Source of the DNA: Fusobacterium massiliense
GTDB taxonomy: Bacteria; Fusobacteriota; Fusobacteriia; Fusobacteriales; Fusobacteriaceae
Direction: 5' to 3'
NCBI RefSeq assembly: GCF_900095705.1
Contig: NZ_LT608327.1
Location: 372,001 to 436,000, forward strand
DNA length: 64,000 nucleotides
Part shown: piece after piece, positions 25,552 to 34,312 of the stretch
Position numbering within the stretch: the stretch's first letter is position 1
Layout: each line of letters opens with the position of its first letter
Made by a program: the position numbers and the translations under genes
Notes under the pieces: generated by a model
Told to the model about the DNA's origin: nothing
Database searches by the model: none
Seen by the model: only the letters and a program-made list of their open reading frames with translations

Positions 25552-26558
25552 AAAGAATGGTCTCCTTTTTCAATATGTCCTATTTCATAAGCAGTTTCCC
25601 CTAATGAAGTTAGTAATTCAATAATAGGTTCAACATCTTTTTCTTCTACTACTAAAGTAAAACCTACTCCCATATTAAAAGTTCCAAATAGTTCTTCTTC
25701 TTTTATTTTACTTCTTTCAGCAATTAACTTAAATATTTCAGGGACTCTTACCTTATCTCTAAATACTACTGGTGATAAATCTTTTCCCATACAACGAGGC
25801 AAATTTTCAAATAGACCTCCACCTGTTATATGTGCCATACCATTTATATTAAATTTTTCTAAGACTTTCAGTATAGGCTTAACATAAATTTTTGTAGGAG
25901 TTAGTAGGACATCTCCCATAGTTACATTTTCTCCGTATTCTTTCAAAGAAACTTTTTCATTGTAGTCAGTAAATACTTTTCTTACTAATGAATACCCATT
26001 ACTATGAAATCCACTTGAAGCCACTGCTATTATTTTATTTCCTTCTTTTACCTTTGAACCATCTATTAAATTATCTTTTTCAACTATTCCAACACAAAAA
26101 CCAGCTATATCATAATCTTCTTCTTTATAGAATCCTGGCATTTCTGCTGTTTCTCCACCAACTAATGCAGCATAAGATTGCATACATCCTTCAGTAACTC
26201 CAGAAACTAATTGCGCAGCAATTTCTGCATCTAATTTTCCACAAGCTAAATAATCTAAAAAAAATAGAGGTTTTGCACCATGACACAACACATCATTAAC
26301 ACACATTGCAACACAGTCTATACCAACTGTATCATATTTTTTTTGTTTCATAGCTATTTCTAACTTTGTCCCAACTCCATCAGTTCCAGAAATTAAAACA
26401 GGATTTTTATATTGCCCTAATTCATACATTGCTCCAAAACTTCCCAAATTTGTTAAAACAGATTTATTATGAGTTTTTAAAACATTTTTCTTCATAAGCT
26501 CAACAGCCTTGTATCCTTCTTCTTTGTCAACCCCTGAATCTTTATAAGATTTTATCAT
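25539..26558 (-). CDS. purM: Phosphoribosylformylglycinamidine cyclo-ligase (AIR synthetase)
   Basis: 339-aa ATP-dependent enzyme that closes the imidazole ring (FGAM to AIR). Typical segments are YKDSGVDKEEGYKAVELMK, SGTDGVGTKLEIAMK, DCVAMCVNDVLCHGAKPLFFLDY, LVGGETAEMPGFY, VASSGFHSNGYSLVR and AHITGGGLFENLPR. It sits between purF and purN and starts 21 bases after purF ends. Confidence 0.97.
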   Translation of the reverse strand: MIKSYKDSGVDKEEGYKAVELMKKNVLKTHNKSVLTNLGSFGAMYELGQYKNPVLISGTDGVGTKLEIAMKQKKYDTVGIDCVAMCVNDVLCHGAKPLFFLDYLACGKLDAEIAAQLVSGVTEGCMQSYAALVGGETAEMPGFYKEEDYDIAGFCVGIVEKDNLIDGSKVKEGNKIIAVASSGFHSNGYSLVRKVFTDYNEKVSLKEYGENVTMGDVLLTPTKIYVKPILKVLEKFNINGMAHITGGGLFENLPRCMGKDLSPVVFRDKVRVPEIFKLIAERSKIKEEELFGTFNMGVGFTLVVEEKDVEPIIELLTSLGETAYEIGHIEKGDHSLCLK

Positions 26559-26579
26559 TAATCTCTATCCTCCATTTTT

Positions 26580-27962
26580 TTATTTAAAACAATCTAAATT
26601 ACAATTCAAACCTTTTAGTGCTTTATTTAAACTTTCAAGTGATAAATAGCCAAGTGAAGTTGCTCCTATATAATCTTTAATTTGATCCACAGTCATAAGA
26701 TTTCCAATTAATTCTTTATCAGTTGATAAATCAATTCCAAAATATGATTCCCTAATAACTACTGGAGAAGCTGATCTAAAATGTACTTCTTTTGCCCCTG
26801 CTTCATATAATATTTTTATTAATATTTTTGAAGTTGTTCCTCTAACAAGTGAATCATCAACCACAACTATTCTTTTATCTTTTATTAAAGTTTTCATAGC
26901 ATTTAATTTTAATCTAACAGCCATTTCTCTTGAAGCTTGAGTTGGAAGTATAAATGTTCTTCCTATGTATTTGTTTTTTAAAAGAGCTGTTGCATAGGGA
27001 ATACCACTAGCTTCTGAATATCCTATTCCTGCTGGAACTCCAGAATCTGGAACTCCTATGACTAAATCTGCTTCAATCGGATTTTGCTCATACAAATATC
27101 TTCCACAAGAATGTCTCATTTCATATACACTTAGACCATCTATTACACTATCAGGTCTTGCAAAGTAAATATACTCAAACGATGAATAAGATCTTTCTTT
27201 TGTTTCATTATATTTTATAGATTCTATTCCATTTTCATCTATAATGATCATTTCTCCAGGTTCAATATCTCTAATAAATTTTGCCCCTACACTATCAATA
27301 GCACATGATTCAGATGCTAATATATACATTCCGTCTTCAAATCTACCTAGACAAAGAGGTCTTTTCCCTAATGGATCTCTAACTCCAATCAATTTATCTT
27401 CAACTATTAAAGCTATTACAAAGGCTCCCTCTAATTCTTTAATTGTATTTAAAACAGCTTGTTTATATCCTAATTTAGCATTTTTTCCTATAAGTTTTAA
27501 TATAATTTCTGTATCTGTATCAGATTGTAAAACAGATCCAGATTCATACAATTCATCAATTATTTTCTCTGTATTCTTTAAGTTACCATTTTCAACTATT
27601 GAAATTTTACCTAGTAAGGAATCTCCTCTTAATGGTTGATAGCTACGAAATGAACTTCCTCCTTCTGCTGAATATTTAACATGTCCAACAAGAATATTTC
27701 CAATATAATTTTTTAAATCTTCTGTTGAAAATATATCTGAAACTAATCCTTTTCCTTTTATTGTTTTATGCCTTATTCCTTCAGAAGTTTCTGTTATAGC
27801 ATCACATAAGGAAATTCCTGCACTTTCTTGACCTCTATGTTGTAAAGCATATAATCCGTAGTAGGCTATACTTATTAAGTCATCTCTAACATTTTTTGAG
27901 TATAGTGCAAATATTCCACCATCTTCTATTTTTAATTCTCTTACTGCTTTAAAATTTTTCAT
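26580..27962 (-). CDS. purF: Amidophosphoribosyltransferase with degenerate glutaminase site
   Basis: 460 aa. The phosphoribosyltransferase half is normal, with RIVVVDDSLVRGTTSK (PRPP loop) and GVPDSGVPAGIGYSEASGIPY. The N-terminal Ntn/class II glutaminase fold is recognisable (YYGLYALQHRGQESAGI, GHVKYSAEGGSS, ENGNLKN, SDTDTE), but the catalytic Cys is missing: the usual E-C-G-V-F is D-G-G-I-F here, so G15 replaces Cys1. The glutamine-binding Arg of HVRY is K96, and a Fe-S Cys position of the Bacillus-type enzyme is Tyr. The DNA at 27915-27925 reads GATGGTGGA on the minus strand, so this is not a translation slip. The likely result is ammonia-dependent PRPP amination. Overlaps purC by one base. 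Confidence 0.93.
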   Translation of the reverse strand: MKNFKAVRELKIEDGGIFALYSKNVRDDLISIAYYGLYALQHRGQESAGISLCDAITETSEGIRHKTIKGKGLVSDIFSTEDLKNYIGNILVGHVKYSAEGGSSFRSYQPLRGDSLLGKISIVENGNLKNTEKIIDELYESGSVLQSDTDTEIILKLIGKNAKLGYKQAVLNTIKELEGAFVIALIVEDKLIGVRDPLGKRPLCLGRFEDGMYILASESCAIDSVGAKFIRDIEPGEMIIIDENGIESIKYNETKERSYSSFEYIYFARPDSVIDGLSVYEMRHSCGRYLYEQNPIEADLVIGVPDSGVPAGIGYSEASGIPYATALLKNKYIGRTFILPTQASREMAVRLKLNAMKTLIKDKRIVVVDDSLVRGTTSKILIKILYEAGAKEVHFRSASPVVIRESYFGIDLSTDKELIGNLMTVDQIKDYIGATSLGYLSLESLNKALKGLNCNLDCFK

Positions 27963-28675
27963 TAGTTTTTCCCACCTAATCTTTTAAAAATTTCTAAATA
28001 TGCTTCTTCTATATTTCCTAAATCTCTTCTAAATCTATCTTTATCTAATTTTTCTCCTGTTTCTTTATCCCAAAATCTGCAAGTATCAGGAGTTATTTCA
28101 TCTGCAAGTAAAATTTCTCCTTTTGAATTTTTACCAAATTCTATTTTAAAATCTACTAAAGTTATTCCTAATTTATCAAATTTTTCTTTTAATAAATTAT
28201 TAATTTTTGCTGTTATAGCATAAATTTCTTTTAATTCATCATAAGTTGCAAGACCTAATGCTACTGCATGATGATCATTTATTAAAGGATCTCCGTATTC
28301 ATCATTTTTATAACAAATTTCAAATATAGTGTTTGTAGGTTTAGTTCCTTCTTTTATTCCTAATCTTTTTGCCATTGAACCAGCAATTAAATTTCTTACT
28401 ATAACTTCAAGTGGAAATATTTGAACTCTTTGACATAATTGATCTCTGTCATTTAATTTTTCAACAAAATGAGTTTTTATTCCGTTTTCTTCTAATAAAT
28501 GGAATATTACTGTTGTTATTTCATTATTCAAAATTCCTTTATTATGAATAGTCCCTTTTTTAGCTCCATTTCCTGCTGTAGCATCATCTTTGTAGTGAAC
28601 TATGACTAAATCCTTATCAGTTGTTTCATATAATTGTTTAGCTTTTCCTTCGTAAATAAATTTTCCTTTTTCCAT
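27962..28675 (-). CDS. purC: SAICAR synthetase
   Basis: 237-aa ATP-dependent ligase joining CAIR and aspartate. The start [18 protein letters not shown] is typical, with [61 protein letters not shown] and [20 protein letters not shown] lies about 9 bases before the ATG. It lies between purE (27 bases upstream) and purF. Confidence 0.97.
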   Translation of the reverse strand: MEKGKFIYEGKAKQLYETTDKDLVIVHYKDDATAGNGAKKGTIHNKGILNNEITTVIFHLLEENGIKTHFVEKLNDRDQLCQRVQIFPLEVIVRNLIAGSMAKRLGIKEGTKPTNTIFEICYKNDEYGDPLINDHHAVALGLATYDELKEIYAITAKINNLLKEKFDKLGITLVDFKIEFGKNSKGEILLADEITPDTCRFWDKETGEKLDKDRFRRDLGNIEEAYLEIFKRLGGKN

Positions 28676-28702
28676 TTTATTTCCTCCTAATTTTATATAT
28701 TA

Positions 28703-29176
28703 CTATAATTCAACATGTATATTTTTTTTAAAATCTTCTTTCATTTCTTTTCTAAATTCTTTAAGTTTTTCTTTTAATTCTTTATTAGCAACAGCTAAAA
28801 TTTCAACTGCCAACATCCCTGCATTATAAGAATTATTAATTCCGACTGTAGCTACTGGTATTGATTTAGGCATTTGAACTATTGAATATAGAGCGTCTAA
28901 ACCTTCTATAGCACTTTTTATTGGAACTCCAATTACAGGTAAAGTTGTTTTTGAAGCTATAACTCCAGGTAAGTGAGCAGCAAGTCCAGCTCCAGCAATA
29001 ATTACTCCATAGTCATCTTTTTCAAAATTTATTAGTGTTTCTTCTAATAATTCTGGAACTCTATGTGCTGATAAAACATGAGCTGAGTACTCAACTCCAA
29101 ATTTTCTAAGGCAATCAGCAGCACCTTTCATTACATCTAAATCTGACTTACTTCCAAATATAATTCCTACTTTCAT
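28703..29176 (-). CDS. purE: 5-(carboxyamino)imidazole ribonucleotide mutase (PurE)
   Basis: 157 aa with MKVGIIFGSKSDLDVMKGAADCL, SAHRVPELLEE and IAGAGLAAHLPGVIASKTTLPVIGVP-type sequence. PurE converts N5-CAIR to CAIR (class I) or carboxylates AIR directly (class II). No purK is in the window, so either PurK is elsewhere or this is a class II-like direct carboxylase. Reading alone does not settle it. Starts 12 bases after purL ends. Confidence 0.94.
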   Translation of the reverse strand: MKVGIIFGSKSDLDVMKGAADCLRKFGVEYSAHVLSAHRVPELLEETLINFEKDDYGVIIAGAGLAAHLPGVIASKTTLPVIGVPIKSAIEGLDALYSIVQMPKSIPVATVGINNSYNAGMLAVEILAVANKELKEKLKEFRKEMKEDFKKNIHVEL

Positions 29177-29188
29177 TTTTCCTCCGTA

Positions 29189-32100
29189 TTATTTAAAGTA
29201 TTTTACTCCATTTAATATTATATTTTGATTTTTGTTTCCACTTATATTTTTAAAAGTATCTCTTGAATATCTTTCACAATGTCCCATTTTTCCTAAAATT
29301 CTTCCATCTGGAGAAATTATTCCTTCTATTGCTAGTGAAGAGCCATTAGGATTAAATCTAAACTCATTAGTTCCATTCAAATCAAAATCAACATATTGAG
29401 TTGCTACTTGACCATTTTCAACTAATTTTTTCAATACTTCATCACTTGCAAAAAATCTTCCTTCTCCATGAGAAACTGGTATATCAAATGTTTCTCCAAC
29501 TTCAAAAGATGATAACCAAGGAGAATTATTAGTTATAGTTTTAACTTTTACCATTTGAGATATATGTCTACCTATTTTATTAAATGTAAGTGTAGGAGAA
29601 TTTTCATCAACTTTTCCTATTTCTCCATAAGGTAATAGTCCTGATTTTATTAATCCTTGGAAACCATTACATACCCCTAGAATCAATCCGTCTCTTGATA
29701 ATAAAGCATTTATTTCATCTCTTAATTTTGGATTTTGTAATACAGCTGCTATAAATTTACCTGAACCATCTGGCTCATCTCCTGCACTAAATCCACCAGG
29801 CAATACAAATATTTGTGAATTTCTCATATCTTTACATATTTTTTCTATAGATTCATTCAAACTTTGTTGACTTAAATTTTTAAGTACAGCTATTTTTGAT
29901 TCAGCTCCACTTTCATTAAATTTGTTATACATATCGTATTCTGAATTTGTTCCAGGAAAAGCTGCTATCAATACTCTTGGTTTAGCTAAAGTGATAGAAG
30001 ATTTATATATCTTAGGTTCATTCTTTTTTATTGTTAAGTCATAGTTTTCTTTTTCACTTTCTAAATTATATGGAAATACTGGAGCTAATTTATTAAGCCA
30101 CGCTTTTTCAACTTCTGATAAGTTAATTTTTTCTCCGTTTACTAGTCCTACAAATTCATCTTTAACTTCACCTAAATAAATAGCATTTTCATAATTTAAC
30201 TCTTCTTTACTTTCAACTATTATAGAAGCAGGTTTTAAACTAAATAAATCTATATCTTTATTTACTATTTCAAATCCTAATCTATTTCCAAAACTCATTT
30301 TTGTTAAAGCTTCAGCAACTCCTCCAGCTTTTATAGTCATAGCAGAAACTATCTTTTTATTTTTAATATTTTCTAAAATAAAATTGAAATTTTCTTTCAA
30401 CTCTTCACTGTTAAATAAGAAATCATTTTTATTTATTTTATTTTCAATTAAATATATTTTATTCTTTTCTTCTTTAAATTCTGTAGATATTACATCATTT
30501 ACATTAACAGAACTTACTGCAAAAGAAATTAATGTTGGAGGAACAGTTATATCATTAAATGTTCCACTCATTGAATCTTTTCCACCTATTGCTGCTATTC
30601 CAAAATCTTTTTGGGCTTTCATAGCTCCTAATAAAGCTAAAAATGGTTTTGACCATTTATACTCATCTTTCCCTAATTTTTCAAAATATTCTTGAAATGA
30701 TAGTCTAGCTTTTTTATAATCTACTCCAGTAGCTACTAATTTAGCTAGAGATTCAACAATAGCATAAATTGCTCCATGATAAGTAGACCACTCACTAATA
30801 TATGGATTAAATCCCCAAGTTATAGCTGAAGCAGTATCTGTATTTTTATCTAAAACAGGTAATTTCATCACTGATACATCTATCGGTGACATTTGATATT
30901 TTCCACCAAATGGTGCTAGTACTGTCCCTGCCCCAACAGATGAGTCAAACATTTCAACTAAACCTTTTTGTGATACAACATTTAATTTTTTAATATTATG
31001 TAACCATTTTTTTTCTAAACTACTTTCTGATGTTTTAAATTTTTCAAAAACATTTTCTTTATCATAATCTCTAACTTCAATATTAATATTTTGTTTAACA
31101 CCATTAGTATTTAAGAAATCTCTTGAAATATCAACTATAGCTTTACCTTTCCAATTTAATGTAAGTCTATTTTTATCTGTAACATAACCTACAACTGTAC
31201 CTAATAAATTTTCTTCATCAACAAATTTTAAAAATTTTTCAGTATCTTCTTTAGCTACAATTACTGCCATTCTTTCTTGAGATTCTGATATAGCCAATTC
31301 TGTTCCGTTCAGTCCATCATATTTTACAGGAACTAAATCAAGGTTAACTTCAACTCCATCAGCTAACTCTCCTATAGCAACTGAAACTCCCCCAGCTCCA
31401 AAATCATTACATTTTTTTATTAACTTAGTTGCTTCAGCATTTCTAAATAATCTTTGAATTTTTCTTTCTTCTGGTGCATTTCCTTTTTGTACTTCAGCAC
31501 CACATAAAAGGAGTGACTTATCATTATGTTCTTTTGAAGATCCAGTTGCTCCTCCACAACCATCTCTTCCTGTTTTTCCACCTATAATGATTATACTATC
31601 ATTAGGTTCTGGAGTTTTTCTAACCACATTTTCAACAGGAGCTGCTGCAACAACTGCACCAACTTCCATTCTTTTTGCTTTATAGCCATCATGATAAACC
31701 TCTGATACTAATGAAGTTGCTATTCCTATTTGATTTCCATATGAAGCATAACCACTCGCTGCTCCAGTTGTTATTTTTCTTTGTGTTAACTTTCCTTTTA
31801 ATGTTTCCTCAACACTTTCTAAAGGATTCCCAGAACCTGTAACTCTTATAGCTTGATATACATATGCTCTTCCAGATAATGGATCTCTTATGGCTCCTCC
31901 TAAACAAGTAGATGCTCCTCCAAAAGGTTCTATTTCTGTTGGGTGATTATGAGTTTCATTTTTAAACATCAATAACCACTTTTCAATACCTTTTTTACCT
32001 TCAAAATCTTCAACTTCGACATCTACATATATAGAGCAAGCATTATTTTCATCAGATATTTCTAAATCATCTAATTTACCTATTTTTCTTAAATGTTTTG

Positions 32101-32929
32101 CAACTATAGTTGCCATATCCATTAAAGATACATCTCTTTTTTGAGATACATCTTTTTTTAATTCTAAGTATTCATTAAACTCTTTCTCAACTAATCTACC
32201 AAATTCAGAATCTGGAAAACTTACTTTATTTATTTTTGTCTCAAATGTTGTATGTCTACAATGATCAGACCAATAAGTATCTAAAACTTTTATTTCAGTC
32301 TCAGTTGGATTTCTAAAAATTTTTCTAAAATGTTCTTGTATAAATTTAAAATCCTCAAAGCTCATTGATAGACCTAATTCATCTCTCATATTTCTTAATT
32401 CAACTTCTGTTAAAGCAGTAAAATTATCATATACTGGAACTTCTAAATTAAAAACTGTATTTTCTTTTTCTAATTTTGATAAATCTTTCTCTCTTGTTTC
32501 AATAGGATTTATATAGAATTTTTTTATTTTTTCTAAACTTTCAAGGCTTAAATCATCATTGAATATAACAATTTTTGATGTTAAAACTTCAATATTTTTA
32601 TTTTCATCAGTAACTATATCAATACTTTGCTTTGCTGAATCTGCTCTTTGATCAAATTGTCCTGGCAAATATTCAATAGCAAAATATTTTTTGTTTTTTA
32701 AATCAAACTCTCTTGTTATTTTATCTGTAACTGGTTCAGATAAAACCATTTTTTCGATTTTTTTGATATTATCTTCATCTCCAGAAAGATTAAAAATATC
32801 ATAGCAATTAATTAATCTAACTTCTTTTAAATCATTGATAGATAATTCCTCTCTAAATTGTTTTCCCAACCTTTTTGCTTCCAAATCAAAATTATTCTTT
32901 TTTTCAACAAAAAATCTTAAATTCAGCAT
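29189..32929 (-). CDS. purL: Phosphoribosylformylglycinamidine synthase, single-chain
   Basis: 1246 aa, the large one-piece FGAM synthase (PurS-like, PurL and PurQ regions fused). The linker and first synthase half are seen in YWSDHCRHTTFETKI and FKNETHNHPTEIEPFGGASTCLGGAIRD-type sequence. The C-terminal amidotransferase has its catalytic Cys in LILGVCNGFQGLI and the His/Glu in SHGEGRFF, so unlike PurF it can still use glutamine. It is the first gene of the pur operon. ATG follows GGAGGG; the upstream region carries a hairpin element and a small ORF, but no clear promoter of its own. Confidence 0.97.
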   Translation of the reverse strand: MLNLRFFVEKKNNFDLEAKRLGKQFREELSINDLKEVRLINCYDIFNLSGDEDNIKKIEKMVLSEPVTDKITREFDLKNKKYFAIEYLPGQFDQRADSAKQSIDIVTDENKNIEVLTSKIVIFNDDLSLESLEKIKKFYINPIETREKDLSKLEKENTVFNLEVPVYDNFTALTEVELRNMRDELGLSMSFEDFKFIQEHFRKIFRNPTETEIKVLDTYWSDHCRHTTFETKINKVSFPDSEFGRLVEKEFNEYLELKKDVSQKRDVSLMDMATIVAKHLRKIGKLDDLEISDENNACSIYVDVEVEDFEGKKGIEKWLLMFKNETHNHPTEIEPFGGASTCLGGAIRDPLSGRAYVYQAIRVTGSGNPLESVEETLKGKLTQRKITTGAASGYASYGNQIGIATSLVSEVYHDGYKAKRMEVGAVVAAAPVENVVRKTPEPNDSIIIIGGKTGRDGCGGATGSSKEHNDKSLLLCGAEVQKGNAPEERKIQRLFRNAEATKLIKKCNDFGAGGVSVAIGELADGVEVNLDLVPVKYDGLNGTELAISESQERMAVIVAKEDTEKFLKFVDEENLLGTVVGYVTDKNRLTLNWKGKAIVDISRDFLNTNGVKQNINIEVRDYDKENVFEKFKTSESSLEKKWLHNIKKLNVVSQKGLVEMFDSSVGAGTVLAPFGGKYQMSPIDVSVMKLPVLDKNTDTASAITWGFNPYISEWSTYHGAIYAIVESLAKLVATGVDYKKARLSFQEYFEKLGKDEYKWSKPFLALLGAMKAQKDFGIAAIGGKDSMSGTFNDITVPPTLISFAVSSVNVNDVISTEFKEEKNKIYLIENKINKNDFLFNSEELKENFNFILENIKNKKIVSAMTIKAGGVAEALTKMSFGNRLGFEIVNKDIDLFSLKPASIIVESKEELNYENAIYLGEVKDEFVGLVNGEKINLSEVEKAWLNKLAPVFPYNLESEKENYDLTIKKNEPKIYKSSITLAKPRVLIAAFPGTNSEYDMYNKFNESGAESKIAVLKNLSQQSLNESIEKICKDMRNSQIFVLPGGFSAGDEPDGSGKFIAAVLQNPKLRDEINALLSRDGLILGVCNGFQGLIKSGLLPYGEIGKVDENSPTLTFNKIGRHISQMVKVKTITNNSPWLSSFEVGETFDIPVSHGEGRFFASDEVLKKLVENGQVATQYVDFDLNGTNEFRFNPNGSSLAIEGIISPDGRILGKMGHCERYSRDTFKNISGNKNQNIILNGVKYFK

Positions 32930-32954
32930 ATACCCTCCAAAATATTTTTTATAA

Positions 32955-33074
32955 TAAATAAAGTCTCTTGACAGCCGTATAAATTATACGAGCTCAATGA
33001 ACACAGGCTCTTCGAACTAATACGGACGTCAGAGACTAATTTTCATTATTTGATTTTATAATTTCCTATAGAAT
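32955..33074 (-). repeat. Dispersed intergenic hairpin element, copy 3 (forward on minus strand)
   Basis: Read on the minus strand: box CTATAGGAAATTATAAAATC, then hairpin (plus 32962-33038) starting AGTCTCTGACGTCCGTAT and ending ATACGGCTGTCAAGAGACT, then TTATTTATT. It lies in the purL leader, 33-110 bases before the purL ATG and in the same direction, where it could act as terminator/attenuator. Confidence 0.85.
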
Positions 33075-33103
33075 AAAAAAATCTGAGTAAATTATACTCA
33101 GAT
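33075..33103 (-). terminator. Terminator after the 33-aa ORF
   Basis: Minus strand: ATCTGAGTA - TAATT - TACTCAGAT followed by TTTTTTT. The stem begins at the ORF stop codon, leaving no spacer. It separates the small ORF's transcript from the pur operon unless read-through occurs. Confidence 0.8.
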
Positions 33104-33204
33104 TACACTTCAAACATATATTTATAAGAATTCGCAACTATCCCAAGAAAAATAGTGTTTTTTTTTCTAGATTTTACCTTATTTTCTTTATTTAATCTAT
33201 TCAT
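33103..33204 (-). CDS. Small ORF, 33 aa, upstream of the pur operon
   Basis: ATG at 33202-33204, preceded by GGAGG 6-7 bases upstream and an extended -10 promoter; TAA at 33103-33105. The product starts MNRLNKENKVKSRKKNT and ends IVANSYKYMFEV: a basic first half, then a short hydrophobic stretch. A terminator follows at once. Having promoter, ribosome site, ORF and terminator in 150 bases supports a real small gene; it might be a leader peptide for purL or an independent microprotein. I recognise no family and no runs of diagnostic codons for attenuation. Confidence 0.55.
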   Translation of the reverse strand: MNRLNKENKVKSRKKNTIFLGIVANSYKYMFEV

Positions 33205-33219
33205 TGTATCCTCCAAAAA

Positions 33220-33228
33220 ATTATAGCA
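33220..33228 (-). promoter_or_regulatory. Extended -10 promoter of the 33-aa ORF
   Basis: Minus strand TGCTATAAT, 16 bases before the ATG, with TTGTAT 19 bases further upstream as a possible weak -35. The message would have a very short leader carrying GGAGG. Confidence 0.6.
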
Positions 33229-33270
33229 TACAAAAATAATAACCATACAAAAAAATACAGTAAAATATTT

Positions 33271-33335
33271 TCGTAGCTGATTGATTTACGGTCAACCGTA
33301 GGGACGCTCTTCCTTATTTTGAGCTTATACGAATC
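33271..33335. repeat. Degenerate hairpin with perfect short palindrome
   Basis: Contains TACGGTCAACCGTA (33287-33300), a 6-bp perfect inverted repeat. It is followed by GGGACGCTCTTCC and GAGCTTATACGAA, which resemble the core of the dispersed element (AGAGC, GAGCTC, ATACG). It may be a strongly diverged or rearranged copy; relationship uncertain. Confidence 0.35.
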
Positions 33336-33423
33336 TTTATTTTTTCTATGTTTCTATAATACACTATTTTTTTTATTTTGTAAATAGTAGATAAAAAATA
33401 TTTTTTATTATTAAAATTATTTC

Positions 33424-33530
33424 TATAAAAATAAATTTTAATTTCCCAAAAGATAGCCCCGATGTCCGTATTAGTTCGAAGAGCCTGTGTTTATTGAGCT
33501 CGTAGAACTCATACGGCTATCAGGGGCTAT
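33424..33530 (+). repeat. Dispersed intergenic hairpin element, copy 5 (forward, variant arms)
   Basis: Hairpin 33454-33529 with core CCGTATTAGTTCGAAGAGCC and GAGCTCGTAGAACTCATACG identical to other copies. The outer arms are TAGCCCC / GGGGCTA instead of AGTCTCT / AGAGACT, and both sides changed together. It ends 8 bases before the ccdA -35. Confidence 0.85.
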
Positions 33531-33537
33531 AATAAGG

Positions 33538-33567
33538 TTGACAAATTGAAATTTATAAGATTGTAAT
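33538..33567 (+). promoter_or_regulatory. Promoter of ccdA-msrAB
   Basis: Consensus TTGACA at 33538-33543, an 18-base spacer, and TGTAAT at 33562-33567 (5/6 to TATAAT). The leader is about 65 bases, ending in GAAAGGAAAG before the ATG at 33640. Confidence 0.5.
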
Positions 33568-33639
33568 ATAAGAATAAGTGTGATAAGATAAAAATAGAAT
33601 ATATGATATAACTAATAAATTTTAGAAAGGAAAGAAAAA

Positions 33640-34296
33640 ATGTTTACACAAGAATTATTTTATAGCACTATTTATATAGCTGGGATTTTATCGTTTTTTT
33701 CTCCATGTATTTTCCCGGTTATACCTGTTTACTTATCAATATTAAGTAATGGAGAAAAAAAATCTATTAGTAAAACCATAGCATTTGTCATTGGACTTTC
33801 AACAACATTTGTTATATTAGGTTTTGGAGCTGGAATTATAGGAGAAATATTTTTCAATGAAAAAGTAAGAATTATTGCTGGTATAGTAATTGTTATCTTA
33901 GGACTATTTCAAATGGAAATTTTAAAATTGAAATTTTTGGAAAAAACTAAAATGATCGAACATAACACAGAAAAAACTTCAATTTTTTCAACATTTTTAT
34001 TAGGGCTAACATTTAGTTTAGGTTGGACACCTTGTGTTGGGCCAATATTAGCTTCTATACTTGTTGTTGCAAGTTCATCAAACGATGTAACTAAAAGTAT
34101 CTTATACATGCTTGTTTATGTGTTAGGAATGGCAACACCATTTATTATATTCTCACTTGCTTCAAAAATTTTATTCAAAAAAATGTCATTCATAAAAAAA
34201 TATTTGCCTCTTATCAAAAAAATTGGAGGCTTACTAATTATTATTATGGGTATATTATTAATCTTTAATAAACTAAACATTATTTTAACTATTTAA
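33640..34296 (+). CDS. ccdA: CcdA-type membrane thiol-disulfide electron transporter
   Basis: 218-aa membrane protein with six predicted spans. The paired cysteines are in [16 protein letters not shown] (span 1) and [13 protein letters not shown] (span 4), the hallmark of CcdA/DsbD-beta proteins. These carry reducing power from cytoplasmic thioredoxin to extracytoplasmic partners. It is followed 16 bases later by msrAB, whose product is exported, so it is likely to supply electrons for methionine sulfoxide repair outside the membrane. No thioredoxin-like (TlpA/Etrx) gene is adjacent. ATG follows AAAGGAAAG. Confidence 0.92.
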   Translation: MFTQELFYSTIYIAGILSFFSPCIFPVIPVYLSILSNGEKKSISKTIAFVIGLSTTFVILGFGAGIIGEIFFNEKVRIIAGIVIVILGLFQMEILKLKFLEKTKMIEHNTEKTSIFSTFLLGLTFSLGWTPCVGPILASILVVASSSNDVTKSILYMLVYVLGMATPFIIFSLASKILFKKMSFIKKYLPLIKKIGGLLIIIMGILLIFNKLNIILTI

Positions 34297-34312
34297 GAAA
34301 GAAGATGATTTT

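Larger units (their letters stand above)
33229..33639. other. Non-coding stretch between the 33-aa ORF and ccdA
   Basis: No credible ORF is seen in this 400-base A+T-rich stretch. It contains a palindrome-centred degenerate hairpin (33271-33335), copy 5 of the dispersed hairpin element (33454-33529) and the ccdA promoter (33538-33567). The two flanking genes are divergent, so both leaders start here. Confidence 0.7.

Noticed and set aside
32930-33060. A purine riboswitch in front of purL.
   Set aside because: No three-way junction with the conserved purine-aptamer loops can be made; the structured part is copy 3 of the dispersed hairpin element.
33640-34296. Full DsbD with periplasmic domains instead of CcdA.
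   Set aside because: Only the membrane beta-domain is present; there is no N-terminal immunoglobulin-like or C-terminal thioredoxin domain in the frame.
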